Shown here: positions 1-8,068 of the stretch, piece after piece
Numbering within the stretch: the stretch's first letter is position 1
Layout: every line of letters begins with the position of its first letter
Assembly (NCBI RefSeq): GCF_017114995.1
Contig: NZ_JABXKL010000009.1
Location: forward strand, 1-64,000
Source of the DNA: Nostoc sp. NMS9
GTDB lineage: Bacteria; Cyanobacteriota; Cyanobacteriia; Cyanobacteriales; Nostocaceae
DNA length: 64,000 bases
Direction of reading: 5' to 3'
Program-made: the position numbers and the translations under genes
Notes under the pieces: model-generated
What the model was told of the DNA's origin: nothing
Databases searched by the model: none
Seen by the model: only the letters and a program-made list of their open reading frames with translations

Positions 1-2
1 AT

Positions 3-407
3 GGGATATCACGATTACTCCAGTTTGATTGGGATCTTATTTTCTTGCAAGTCCCCAACTACGATGGAAATTCTACTTACGCTTCTGAGCCAAAAGGAAA
101 AAATCGTAGAGAAACAATAGAAGTAGGCAGTTTTCCACCCAACGCCTTTGGATTATACGACATGCACGGGAATGTCTGGGAGTGGTGTCAAGATACTTGG
201 CATGGCAGCTATAAAGGAGCGCCTAGAGATGGAAGTGCATGGATATATAATGATAATCAGTCTTGTATTCTGCGGGGCGGTTCCTGGCTCTACTATCTTC
301 TGTACTGCCGTTTTGCGTCCCGCTTCAACATCATTTGGGCGGTGCGCGACAACTTCAACTACTATATTGGTTTTCGTGTAGCCTGCGCTGTTGGGAGGAC
401 TCTTTAG
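3..407 (+). CDS. Formylglycine-generating-enzyme-like protein, C-terminal part
   Basis: This is the C-terminal part of an FGE-sulfatase (SUMF1-like) domain protein; the start lies outside the window. Seen: the family signature runs from NYDGN through [18 protein letters not shown] to RGGSW and the closing GFRVA. FGE proteins oxidise a cysteine to formylglycine in target proteins; many bacterial relatives serve other roles, for example next to kinases or as binding modules, so the substrate is unknown. The reading frame is open from base 3, but the residues before NYDGN do not look like the family. The family-like stretch ITITP instead lies in another frame (bases 8-22) and meets a stop at 26-28, so the 5' part may be frameshifted. 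The short spacing to the window edge prevents a decision. Confidence 0.75.
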   Translation, partial: GISRLLQFDWDLIFLQVPNYDGNSTYASEPKGKNRRETIEVGSFPPNAFGLYDMHGNVWEWCQDTWHGSYKGAPRDGSAWIYNDNQSCILRGGSWLYYLLYCRFASRFNIIWAVRDNFNYYIGFRVACAVGRTL

Positions 408-712
408 CCCTTTACTCTTATTTTCTTTACCCTTTTTGAGTGTACCGAAGCGGAACGATCTAATTTTTTTGAAAATCAAAGGCTGAATTTATACAGAAAA
501 TTAATCTTGAAGAAGAATGAGAATACAGAATTCAATTGCAGAATTCTGGCTCCTGACTCCTGAATTCTGTTTTGTTAAAAAACACAGACAATAATCTTCT
601 TACCACAGTAGAATCTAACTCTACTGATTTTCCTGCTTGCAGTTGAGGATGAATTAATTCATAGATTTCTTGCATGAGCCTGTTGGCTTATGCAGCTTTC
701 GACAATTAAAAA
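408..712. other. Spacer between FGE-like gene and tRNA-Leu
   Basis: About 300 bases without a supported gene. The sequence GAATTCTG recurs around 535-570 in both orientations, giving a weak imperfect palindrome of the dispersed-repeat kind common in Nostoc. I see no promoter or structured RNA that I would defend. Confidence 0.4.
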
Positions 713-794
713 TGCGGATAAAAGGACTTGAACCTTCACTCCTTTCGGAACTAGAACCTAAATCTAGCGCGTCTGCCAATTCCGCCATATCCGC
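713..794 (-). tRNA. tRNA-Leu (anticodon UAG)
   Basis: Read on the minus strand, the 7-bp acceptor arm GCGGATA pairs with TATCCGC and is followed by discriminator A. The D-arm contains GGAATTGGCAGAC, typical of tRNA-Leu. The anticodon stem CTAGA/TCTAG encloses loop TTTAGGT, giving anticodon TAG. A long variable arm (TTCCGAAAGGAG region) marks a class II tRNA, and the T-arm carries GGTTCAAGTCC. Total length is 82 nt; CCA is not encoded (the gene is followed by TT). It decodes CUA and probably other CUN leucine codons. It lies just downstream of alanine racemase on the same strand. Confidence 0.95.
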
Positions 795-908
795 ATCAGT
801 TTTCTATAATACCATAAGAAATTATTTATGGAAAGGGAAAATGTGGGACAAGGGAGACATTAATTTCCTATGCCCCATACTTCGATTTCGCTCAGTACAA
901 GTGCCCAG

Positions 909-2096
909 CTACATAACTGCAACACGAGGCAGACGATGCTTGAACCCGCAGAGAATTTCCCAAGAAATAGTGTTTAATTCTTCTGCCCATTCGTCCGCTG
1001 AAATTTGTTCTTTTCCCTGTTCCCCTAGTAAAGTGACTACTTCTCCTTCTTGGATATTGGGTATGGCACTCACATCCAGCATCAACTGATCCATTGTAAT
1101 TGTCCCAATTTGCGACACCCGCTGACCGCGAATTAACGCCTGCATTTTGTTGGAAAGACTGCGGGGAACACCGTCAGCATAGCCAATTCCCACGACGGCG
1201 AGGCGAAGTTCACGTGGGGCAATAAATTGATGGCCATAGCTAACAGCAGTTCCTGCGGCAATTGTTTTGACTTGGGTAACTCGTGCCTTAAGTTCCAAAA
1301 CAGGCTTGAGGTCGATCGCATTTTGTAAATGCGGTGCTGGATAAAGTCCGTAAACAGCTAAACCTACTCGCACCATGTCGTAATGCAATGCCGGATTTGT
1401 GAGTGCAGCAGCTGAGTTTGCCAAGTGCAAGCAAGGTGGTTCAATTCCCATTGCTTTGATTTGGGCGATCGCATCCTCAAATCGTTTATGCTGTTCTTCC
1501 ATTGCCGTCGGATCGGGATCGTCTGCTGTTGCCAAATGAGAATAAATACTGGCAATAGATAGATGTGGTAATCGCTGCACTAATTGCACAAATTCGCCAG
1601 CTTGCTGCCAATTAGTTCCCAATCTAGACATTCCTGTGTCTAATTTAATGTGTACGGGCACTGGAGAACCATGATTCATCGATTCCAGAGTATCAGAAAA
1701 TACTAAAGCTTGTTTAGGGCTACAGAGTGTGGGCTGAAGTTTCCATTGGGCGATCGCATGAATCTGCTCTAGCGTATGAGTTGCCCCTAAAATCAAAATG
1801 GGCGCTTGAATCCCGCCTTCTCGCAATTGAATAGCTTCTGGAACTGTAGCCACTCCCAGGCAACTAGCTCCCGATTGGATGGCAATTTGAGCGACTGTTA
1901 CTGCTCCATGTCCATAGGCATCAGCTTTTACTACTGCCATCAACTGGGTACGCGGCGATAAAAACTGCATCAGTTGCTTTACATTGTACGACAACGCCTC
2001 TAAATCAATTTCTACCCAAGCTCGTTGCGAAAACCACGCGTAAGTATCGCACTGCTGATTAGGAACTACACCAGGGATTTGTTTGCGACTTAACAT
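909..2096 (-). CDS. alr: Alanine racemase
   Basis: PLP-dependent enzyme (395 aa) that converts L-alanine to D-alanine for peptidoglycan. Seen: the PLP-lysine motif VVKADAYGHG near residue 60, the second catalytic tyrosine in AVSYGH near residue 288, followed by GIGYADGVPR and TMDQLMLD, and a C-terminus ending HRLPRV as in the family. Length is normal for a cyanobacterial Alr with a short N-terminal extension before WVEIDLEAL. The gene is transcribed toward tRNA-Leu and is divergent from the HNH gene at 2507. The alternative frames inside it are shadows. Confidence 0.96.
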   Translation of the reverse strand: MLSRKQIPGVVPNQQCDTYAWFSQRAWVEIDLEALSYNVKQLMQFLSPRTQLMAVVKADAYGHGAVTVAQIAIQSGASCLGVATVPEAIQLREGGIQAPILILGATHTLEQIHAIAQWKLQPTLCSPKQALVFSDTLESMNHGSPVPVHIKLDTGMSRLGTNWQQAGEFVQLVQRLPHLSIASIYSHLATADDPDPTAMEEQHKRFEDAIAQIKAMGIEPPCLHLANSAAALTNPALHYDMVRVGLAVYGLYPAPHLQNAIDLKPVLELKARVTQVKTIAAGTAVSYGHQFIAPRELRLAVVGIGYADGVPRSLSNKMQALIRGQRVSQIGTITMDQLMLDVSAIPNIQEGEVVTLLGEQGKEQISADEWAEELNTISWEILCGFKHRLPRVAVM

Positions 2097-2506
2097 TTGT
2101 ACTGACTCCTATCCCGCCACGGCTAAACTTGCAAGTTATCTATCTATACACGCTCCTAAAAGCGAGATCAGATTAAATAGGAAGTTTAACCTTCAGATTG
2201 GAATTGATACAAGATGTTGCGGCGCTAAAGTAAGAGTTATGAGTGAGGAGTTAGAAGTAAATCTTAAGACTCAACTTTTCGCTCCGTTCTTCTCTACGAG
2301 ACGCTGCGCGATTACGTCAGTCTACGTAAACCTTTTAATCAAGTAATAAATCTGACTTTCCAACTCTTAACTCCTCACTCCTAACTCCTAACTCCTCACT
2401 CTTAACTCAATTTCCAAATTCTCCCGAAAGTATAATTTCTTGTCATCTCCCTAGCAGGGTGTATTTGTGTTAATATATTGTAAAACTCATACCCTGAGCG
2501 CAAATA
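2097..2506. other. Divergent spacer with dispersed repeats
   Basis: The 410-base region between alr and the HNH gene must hold both promoters. It contains a Nostoc-type short dispersed repeat (TTCTCTACGAGACGCTGCGC, about 2289-2310) and a run of 7-bp units of the type TAACTCC/TCACTCC at about 2362-2408. An open frame here (2083-2346) matches nothing I know and overlaps these repeats, so I do not call it. Confidence 0.5.
2362..2408. repeat. 7-bp short tandem repeats (STRR)
   Basis: Six to seven consecutive heptamers alternating between CTAACTC- and TCACTCC-like units. The same family recurs at about 60741-60782. Such STRRs are a hallmark of heterocystous cyanobacterial spacers. Confidence 0.8.
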
Positions 2507-3004
2507 ATGGGGAAGGTTTTAGTCTTAAACGCCTCTTACGAACCTCTCAATATAACGAGTTGGCGTCGTGCTGTAGTTCTTTTAATCAAGGGCAAAGCAG
2601 AACGCGTGGAACACAACGGTAAATTTCTGTATACGGATTTCCCGTTGCCGACCGTGATCCGGTTGCGTCATTATGTACGCGTTCCTTATAAAGAAATCCC
2701 TCTAACTCGCCGAAATATATTGCACCGTGATGGTCATGCCTGTCAATACTGTGGTTACACAGGGGATGAGTTGACACTAGATCATGTAATACCGCGATCG
2801 CGCGGCGGAGGCGATACTTGGGAGAATATTGTTACCGCTTGTGTCCGTTGCAATGTCAAAAAAGGCAGTCGGACTCCCCACGAAGCTCACATGCCTTTGC
2901 GTCATCCCCCGCGCCAACCTTATAGCAGCCTCTATTTCGAGGTCAGCAAACATCTTAAGAGTGGACTGCATACAGAGTGGCAAAAGTATGTTATAGGTCT
3001 TTGA
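2507..3004 (+). CDS. HNH endonuclease domain protein
   Basis: 165-aa protein of the HNH family widespread in cyanobacteria. Seen: an N-terminal VLNASYEPLNI motif, then a zinc-finger-like HNH module with CQYCG near residue 81, the LDHVIPRSRGG core carrying the catalytic histidine, ENIVTACVRCN and a second Cys pair. These features support a metal-dependent nuclease fold. The family is chromosomal, conserved and not tied to a mobile element; the physiological role is not known to me. It is a single gene, divergent from alr. ATG at 2507 is preceded by a short AT-rich leader. Confidence 0.9.
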   Translation: MGKVLVLNASYEPLNITSWRRAVVLLIKGKAERVEHNGKFLYTDFPLPTVIRLRHYVRVPYKEIPLTRRNILHRDGHACQYCGYTGDELTLDHVIPRSRGGGDTWENIVTACVRCNVKKGSRTPHEAHMPLRHPPRQPYSSLYFEVSKHLKSGLHTEWQKYVIGL

Positions 3005-3668
3005 GCAAAAAATCAGAGGAGCAAAGGAGAAAGAAGAAATACCCTCTTTCTTTGGGAGATAGCCAATAACTTTAGTTATCGAGTGTTAAAAAATTGGTAG
3101 CTATATGGCTGGCAACGAAGGCGATTGCATCAACTATCAAGCTTTTAAATTTGTTGTATGTATATATGTTTCCTCTTTGCTCTTTATTCCCCTTGTATTT
3201 TGCCCTTTTCCATTGGAATTTACTCTAAATTTTCAGAATTTTCAAAGGATATTATAGGAAACACGCCTTGTTAATCAAAAATAATTGTTAATTGCTCAAT
3301 AGTCACAATAATGAGAATATTAAGCATAAGAATATTCAAATATCAAGGACTAATTCTAAAGTATAAGATAGAAAGTATACCCTAAGTTAGATAAAAATCC
3401 CCCTGATTCAATTTACGAAAGAGAACAAAACTCCTAAAACATATTTATGCTGCCAGATACAGCCCGATATCCTAAACTTCTTTGCTGTATGCCCTTTAGT
3501 GGAAATTAGTTGATTGTTGAGCGCTGTTACTGACAAGAAATATACTTAGATGTATAGTGCAATGTTTTCAGATTTTTGCGAAGATCATAATAATGTGGCT
3601 AAATTCAGTGAATTGCTGCTCGTAGTATTTCTGAATTAAAGGAGCCTCACACTTTAAAAAAGTTCCCT
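3005..3668. other. Long AT-rich spacer
   Basis: About 660 bases between the HNH gene and the DHH phosphoesterase. AT-rich, without a supported ORF. AGGAG lies at about 3641, followed by a leader to ATG 3669. No tRNA, repeat array or clear terminator was recognised. Confidence 0.4.
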
Positions 3669-4952
3669 ATGTACTTTAATTCTCCCGTTACTCAGTTTGA
3701 GAGTTTGTCATTGACCACAGAGCCAAACCCAGAGGAACCTGAAATCGAGAAAGCCCCAGTGGAAGTTGCATTTAAAAGTCCATCATTACCGCCATCGGTA
3801 GGTGATGGGGCTATATATCTCAGTCAGCGTGGTAATTCTCTGGCACAACAAAAGTCAGAAGAACTGCAAAAAACCCTTTTGGCACACCGACACGATCGCC
3901 AACTGGTAATTCTGCAAGATTTTCCTGACCCTGATGCCCTTTCCTGTGCCTGGGCTTATCAGTTAATTGCCCAGCAATATGATATCAAATGTGAAATCAT
4001 TTATGCTGGCGCATTGAGCCATCAAGAAAATATTGCCTTGGTAAGGCTGACTAATTTACCTATCCAACGCTGGACAACGCAAACCTTGAAAACCAAAGAT
4101 TTGTCATCTTATCAAGGTTTTGTATTAATTGACAACCAGGGAACCACTTCGCAACTACTGTCAGCGATGCAGCAGGCTGGAATTCCCCTAGTGGTACTCA
4201 TCGACCATCACAGTATCCAAGGCGATCTGCAATCAGAGTTTGAGGATATTCGTCCTTATGTAAGAGCGACGGCAACAATTTTTACTCAATATCTCCAAAC
4301 AGGATTATTAGCATTAGATAGCAGCATAAATCAACACGTCAAATGCGCTACTGCCTTGATGCATGGCTTGCGATCGGATACAAATCGGCTCATGCAAGCG
4401 CAAGAAGAAGATTTTATGGCAGCGGCGTATTTAAGCCGATTTTATGACGCCCAACTGCTGAATGCCATTTTACAGGCCAACCGTTCCAAGCGGGTAATGG
4501 ATGTGATCGAGCGATCGCTCAAAAACCGCATCGTCCAAAATAACTTTTCCATTGCTGGTGTTGGTTACTTACGCTACGAAGACCGTGATGCCATCCCCCA
4601 AGCGGCTGATTTTCTGGTCACCGAAGAAAATGTCCACACCGCCGTAGTTTATGGCATTGTTCACGATGAAGACGAAGAATTAGAAATAGTCATTGGCTCC
4701 CTGAGAACCAGCAAACTCACTCTTGACCCCGATGAATTCATCAAAGAAGCCTTTGGACAAGATAGTGCAGGGCGCTTTTTTGGCGGTGGAAGAACAAGCG
4801 CAGGCGGCTTTGAAATTCCAATGGGCTTCTTATCTGGCAGCAACGAAAATTCTGCTTATGCGAAAATGAAATGGGAAGTATTCGACGCTCAAATTAAGCA
4901 AAAACTGTTGAGGTTAGTTAATCCTAGAGATAATCCGATTCAGTCGGAGTAG
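3669..4952 (+). CDS. DHH-family phosphoesterase (NrnA-like)
   Basis: 427-aa member of the DHH/DHHA1 phosphoesterase superfamily, which hydrolyses short oligoribonucleotides, pAp or cyclic dinucleotide products. Seen: motif I DFPDPDALSCAW near residue 85, motif II LIDNQG, the diagnostic LIDHHS near residue 180, a later MHGLRSDTNRL aspartate motif, and a C-terminal DHHA1 segment with FGGGRTSAGGFEI. The usual GGGGH of DHHA1 reads GGGR here, so substrate preference may differ from standard NrnA. The first 60 residues are variable and acidic/proline-rich. It is followed by a palindromic hairpin at 5024-5050 that may end the transcript. Confidence 0.88.
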   Translation: MYFNSPVTQFESLSLTTEPNPEEPEIEKAPVEVAFKSPSLPPSVGDGAIYLSQRGNSLAQQKSEELQKTLLAHRHDRQLVILQDFPDPDALSCAWAYQLIAQQYDIKCEIIYAGALSHQENIALVRLTNLPIQRWTTQTLKTKDLSSYQGFVLIDNQGTTSQLLSAMQQAGIPLVVLIDHHSIQGDLQSEFEDIRPYVRATATIFTQYLQTGLLALDSSINQHVKCATALMHGLRSDTNRLMQAQEEDFMAAAYLSRFYDAQLLNAILQANRSKRVMDVIERSLKNRIVQNNFSIAGVGYLRYEDRDAIPQAADFLVTEENVHTAVVYGIVHDEDEELEIVIGSLRTSKLTLDPDEFIKEAFGQDSAGRFFGGGRTSAGGFEIPMGFLSGSNENSAYAKMKWEVFDAQIKQKLLRLVNPRDNPIQSE

Positions 4953-5023
4953 AGGGAACTCAAGGAGACGCGGAAAACTCCTAACCAATGCAGCAGTCAA
5001 AGTGTTTGTTCAGATAGCATCCC

Positions 5024-5050
5024 TTCCCGATTTTTGATAAAAGTCGGGAA
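5024..5050. terminator. Hairpin after the DHH gene (CCCGA repeat type)
   Basis: Inverted repeat TTCCCGA...TCGGGAA with an AT-rich inner arm, 72 bases after the DHH stop. Similar CCCGACTT hairpins occur at 29657-29690 and 35660-35691, so it may be a dispersed repeat that doubles as a transcription terminator. Confidence 0.5.
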
Positions 5051-5127
5051 TTTGGGTTTTATGACGAATGCTGAACTAAATCAAAGTTAACTTGCGCCTA
5101 CCTATTTATTTGTGAAGAAGGAGCGCC

Positions 5128-5598
5128 ATGAAGTCTATAAAACTCCAAATCTTACAAACTCTGTATGAGCAAGATTTTTATGCTTGGGTAGAGCAGACAG
5201 CAGAGCTTTTGCGATCGCATCAGTGGGACACCCTGGATTTAGAACACTTAATTGAGGAAGTGGTGGACTTGGGTAAGAGTCAACAGCGGGCGTTGCAAAG
5301 TGCGTTGCGGTTAATCTTATCGCATTTGTTGAAGTGGAAGTATCAACCAGAACGTCGTAGTCACAGTTGGCAAGTGACCATTACCCGTGAGCGACTGAAT
5401 ATAGATGAATTGCTGCAAGAAAGTCCTAGCTTGCGGCATTTTTTAAATGATGCCGAGTGGATAAATACTACCTATCAAAGAGCGCGGCGAGAGGCAATGG
5501 TGGAAACGAGTTTATCAGAGGATAACTTTGCGATCGCTTGTCCATTTTCTGTCGATGAGATTTTAGACTTAGACTTTTATCCTAACCCTAACGAATAA
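5128..5598 (+). CDS. DUF29 domain-containing protein
   Basis: 156-aa protein of the DUF29 family, very numerous in filamentous cyanobacteria. Seen: YEQDFYAWVEQTAELLR at the start, LDLEHLIEEVVDLGKSQ, then HLLKWKYQPERRSHSW and the C-terminal FSVDEILDLDFYP. The fold is predicted helical; its function is not established, though copies often lie in accessory regions beside nucleases and toxin-antitoxin genes, as here. A good ribosome-binding site (GAAGGAG) precedes ATG 5128. Confidence 0.92.
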   Translation: MKSIKLQILQTLYEQDFYAWVEQTAELLRSHQWDTLDLEHLIEEVVDLGKSQQRALQSALRLILSHLLKWKYQPERRSHSWQVTITRERLNIDELLQESPSLRHFLNDAEWINTTYQRARREAMVETSLSEDNFAIACPFSVDEILDLDFYPNPNE

Positions 5599-5703
5599 CC
5601 ATGTAGAATTTTTGTATAAGTGTAGATATGCTCAATATGATGAGTAATCATCTGTGAAAATTGCTGTAACTTTCTTAACTAATTATAAAGATATGCACTT
5701 GGG

Positions 5704-6114
5704 ATGCGAATAATACCTTTTGAATTTCTCATTCCCAGACGACCTGTTTCGTTACAGACAAAGAAAAAAGAAAACCTTCAGGCATGGAAGAATTTTGTGC
5801 GCGTTGAAGCTCAAAAAGTTTGGAAAGATCGCAGCGTCATTAAACAAGGTGATTTACAACTGACGCTAGTTTATCTTTGTGATGATTTTCCGGCTGATAC
5901 CGATAATATTATCAAGCCGATTCAGGATGCACTTGTAGGCTTAGTTTTTGAAGATGATAGTTTGGTATCAGATGTAGAAAGCCATCGTCGGTTTATGTCT
6001 GACCCAATTGAGATTAAAAGTCTACCTTCCTTATTACAGCGTGCTGTCATCACAGGTCAAGAGTGTGTTTATGTAAAAGTAAGTGAATCTCAACCATTGG
6101 AAAAATACTTATGA
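5704..6114 (+). CDS. RusA-like Holliday-junction resolvase
   Basis: 136-aa protein resembling RusA-family crossover-junction endodeoxyribonucleases. Seen: an N-terminal IPFEFLIPRRPVSLQTK resembling the RusA start, and the active-site region DTDNIIKPIQDAL followed by EDDSLVSD, which supplies the conserved aspartates and the lysine. RusA dimers bind and cleave four-way junctions; they are usually phage-derived, but chromosomal versions occur in cyanobacteria. The stop codon overlaps the start of the next gene by four bases (ATGA at 6111-6114), so the two are probably translated together, and the pairing with a nuclease-like partner is notable. Confidence 0.8.
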   Translation: MRIIPFEFLIPRRPVSLQTKKKENLQAWKNFVRVEAQKVWKDRSVIKQGDLQLTLVYLCDDFPADTDNIIKPIQDALVGLVFEDDSLVSDVESHRRFMSDPIEIKSLPSLLQRAVITGQECVYVKVSESQPLEKYL

Positions 6115-7157
6115 CTAACAATACTAAAATCCTATATGATGAAAAAGTGAAATCTCTGGCAGAGAAGTACGAAAGTCAAGGATTTCATGTTTTAACTGAA
6201 CTCAAAACAGATGAATTACCATTTGATTTGGGTAACTACCAGCCAGATTTAATTGCTATTAAAGACGGTTCGGGTTTGGTAATTGAAGTAAAAAACAGCC
6301 TCAACCGTCTGTCGGTTGATCGTTTACAAGCTTTAGCAGAGGAAGTTAGTACGCATCCAGGTTGGCATTTTTTATTGGTAACGCTTGAAGACATAGAAGC
6401 CAAGTCATTACCTGGAACATCCGAACAATTTCTTTCATGGCAAGAGCTAACCGATCGGTTTATCCAAGCACATAAGCTTATTGAAAATGATGAAATTGAG
6501 CCTGCTTTTCTTTTTCTGTGGAGTATATTTGAGGGGGCTTTAAGAAAGCGAGCAGTCGATGTGTCAATTCCTATTGAACGTTTCCCCGTTATAGGATTAC
6601 TAAGACATCTGTATTCCTTGGGAGAGTTATCAATCTCTCAATTTGACCTTGCTCAAGCTTGTTTTGAAGTTTGGAATCGTCTTGCTCACGGATATATTGA
6701 AAACCTAAATTTGCCAGCTGTACATAATTTTGACAATTTGGTTCGTGAATTATTAGGAAAATGGACAGTCGAACTCGCTATTAGTCAACTTTCATCAGAG
6801 GATCTAGCTGCTTTTCGTGCCTGGTTTGCGGAATTTGATGCAGCATCCTTGGATAAACGAGAACAATTAAGGAAAAATTTAATCAATCAGACAAGCCTTC
6901 TTTTAGCGCAAGAATTAATAAGAAATGAGAAACTAAAGAAGGAATTAAACGTAAACGACGAACAGGTTATAAATGTCAAACTCGCTGTTAGTCTACTTTC
7001 ACCAGAGGATCTCGCCGCATTTCGTACCTGGTTTGCAGAATTCGATGCAGCAGCTTGGGATAAACAGATTGAAAAAGATGTGGCTGAAGGTCGGTTAGAT
7101 GCATTGGCACAGAAAGCACTCAAACATCTGCGAGAAGGGCGTTGCACTGACCTGTGA
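6111..7157 (+). CDS. Fusion: PD-(D/E)XK-like domain, HEPN-like domain and duplicated antitoxin domain
   Basis: 348-aa composite protein. Seen: residues 1-105 carry a restriction-endonuclease-like core, with PD at 45-46, EVK at 59-61 and a Q at 73, typical of PD-(D/E)XK enzymes. Residues about 115-215 are helical and hold WNRLAHG near 188-194. This matches the RNxLAHG signature of HEPN domains, but with Trp where the catalytic Arg usually sits. Two related segments follow, LSSEDLAAFRAWFAEFDAA (about 227-245) and LSPEDLAAFRTWFAEFDAA (about 298-316). The second continues through WDKQIEKDVAEGRLDALAQKA to GRC, like a complete small cyanobacterial antitoxin. Known: such antitoxins are normally separate proteins of roughly 70 aa encoded directly upstream of a ParE/RelE-like toxin, exactly the relation to the gene at 7154. 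Inference: an antitoxin gene fused to a nuclease-like gene. GTGA overlap with the toxin gene indicates coupled translation. Confidence 0.8.
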   Translation: MTNNTKILYDEKVKSLAEKYESQGFHVLTELKTDELPFDLGNYQPDLIAIKDGSGLVIEVKNSLNRLSVDRLQALAEEVSTHPGWHFLLVTLEDIEAKSLPGTSEQFLSWQELTDRFIQAHKLIENDEIEPAFLFLWSIFEGALRKRAVDVSIPIERFPVIGLLRHLYSLGELSISQFDLAQACFEVWNRLAHGYIENLNLPAVHNFDNLVRELLGKWTVELAISQLSSEDLAAFRAWFAEFDAASLDKREQLRKNLINQTSLLLAQELIRNEKLKKELNVNDEQVINVKLAVSLLSPEDLAAFRTWFAEFDAAAWDKQIEKDVAEGRLDALAQKALKHLREGRCTDL

Positions 7158-7414
7158 AACATCGAGCAACCCCAGATTTTTGGTATTACTATCGCCAGTT
7201 ACCAATTGATATCCAAGAGCTTGCTGATCGATGTTACGAGTTTCTTCGGGAAGATCCCAAATATCCATCATTGCATTTCAAAAAAGTCAGTCAGTTTTGG
7301 TCAGTGCGTATTGGTATATATTATCGGGCGCTTGCTGTAAAAGAAGATGATAATTTTGTATGGTTTTGGATTGGATCGCATCCAGAGTATGACAGATTGC
7401 TAAGTGGTGGATAG
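7154..7414 (+). CDS. ParE/RelE-like toxin of a type II toxin-antitoxin module
   Basis: 86-aa basic/aromatic protein. Seen: FWYYYRQLPIDIQELADRCYEFL, then a HFKKVSQFWSVRIGIYYRALAV strand region and a C-terminal FVWFWIGSHPEYDRLL, the order of the RelE/ParE toxin fold (helical hairpin followed by a beta-sheet with a central Arg and terminal His). Known: family members bind their antitoxin's C-terminal extension; targets are ribosome-bound mRNA or gyrase. Its GTG start overlaps the antitoxin-fusion stop by four bases. The start is fixed by this overlap, as no in-frame ATG lies near. Confidence 0.8.
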   Translation: MKHRATPDFWYYYRQLPIDIQELADRCYEFLREDPKYPSLHFKKVSQFWSVRIGIYYRALAVKEDDNFVWFWIGSHPEYDRLLSGG

Positions 7415-7465
7415 CGTTCTAACATTGCCTAAGAGCAGCCTAACTGATCACTCACAATACAAAGT

Positions 7466-7960
7466 ATGGAACTATATTTAATTCGTCATGGCATCGCCGA
7501 AGACAAGGGATTAGGCATCAAGGATGAGGAGCGCAGCCTTACCAAAGAAGGAAGGCAAAAAACTGAGAAAGTTGCCCAGAAACTTGTTAAATTAGGTTTA
7601 AACTTTGATTTAATTCTTACCAGTCCCTTAGTACGGGCCCGCCAAACGGCTGAAATCCTGATAGCAGAAAAACTAAGCTCCCAGTTAGAGGAATCTAGCC
7701 ACCTCGCCCACGATGGTCAAATTTCTAGTTGGCTAAAAGACTGGTTAGAACCAAGAAATTATTCCCAAAATACCCAACTAGCGCTGGTTGGACACGAACC
7801 TGATTTGACCAGTTGGGCTGAAATTCTCCTGTGGGGAGAAGTCAAAGCAAGCTTAGTCTTGAAAAAAGCAGGTATGATTGGGATAAAACTACCAGAAACT
7901 GATTCTCCTCTGGGTCGTAGTCAGATGTTTTGGTTGACACCACCCAAGTACCTGCTATAA
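7466..7960 (+). CDS. sixA: Phosphohistidine phosphatase SixA
   Basis: 164-aa protein of the histidine-phosphatase (phosphoglycerate-mutase-like) superfamily. Seen: LYLIRHGIAED at the N-terminus (RHG with the phospho-acceptor His 8), LTSPLVRARQTAEIL, and the second catalytic histidine in LVGHEPDL. SixA removes phosphate from histidine residues of phosphotransfer proteins; in cyanobacteria its target is not settled. It is a single gene between the toxin and citrate synthase. Confidence 0.93.
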   Translation: MELYLIRHGIAEDKGLGIKDEERSLTKEGRQKTEKVAQKLVKLGLNFDLILTSPLVRARQTAEILIAEKLSSQLEESSHLAHDGQISSWLKDWLEPRNYSQNTQLALVGHEPDLTSWAEILLWGEVKASLVLKKAGMIGIKLPETDSPLGRSQMFWLTPPKYLL

Positions 7961-8068
7961 CAGTTTTTCAACATTTCCAATTGTTGTTAGAACGGCTACT
8001 GTTATGGCGACAATAAATTTCTGGTAAGTTAGCTTGATCAGATATTTCACAAAGCGAATGGTGTTGCC

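Noticed and set aside
2083..2346. 87-codon frame between alr and HNH gene
   Set aside because: Covers dispersed repeat sequence, overlaps the alr start and matches no family.
6111..7157. Separate internal antitoxin gene start near 6900-6980
   Set aside because: The ATG triplets there are not in the reading frame of the antitoxin segment, so the fusion seems real unless a non-ATG start is used.
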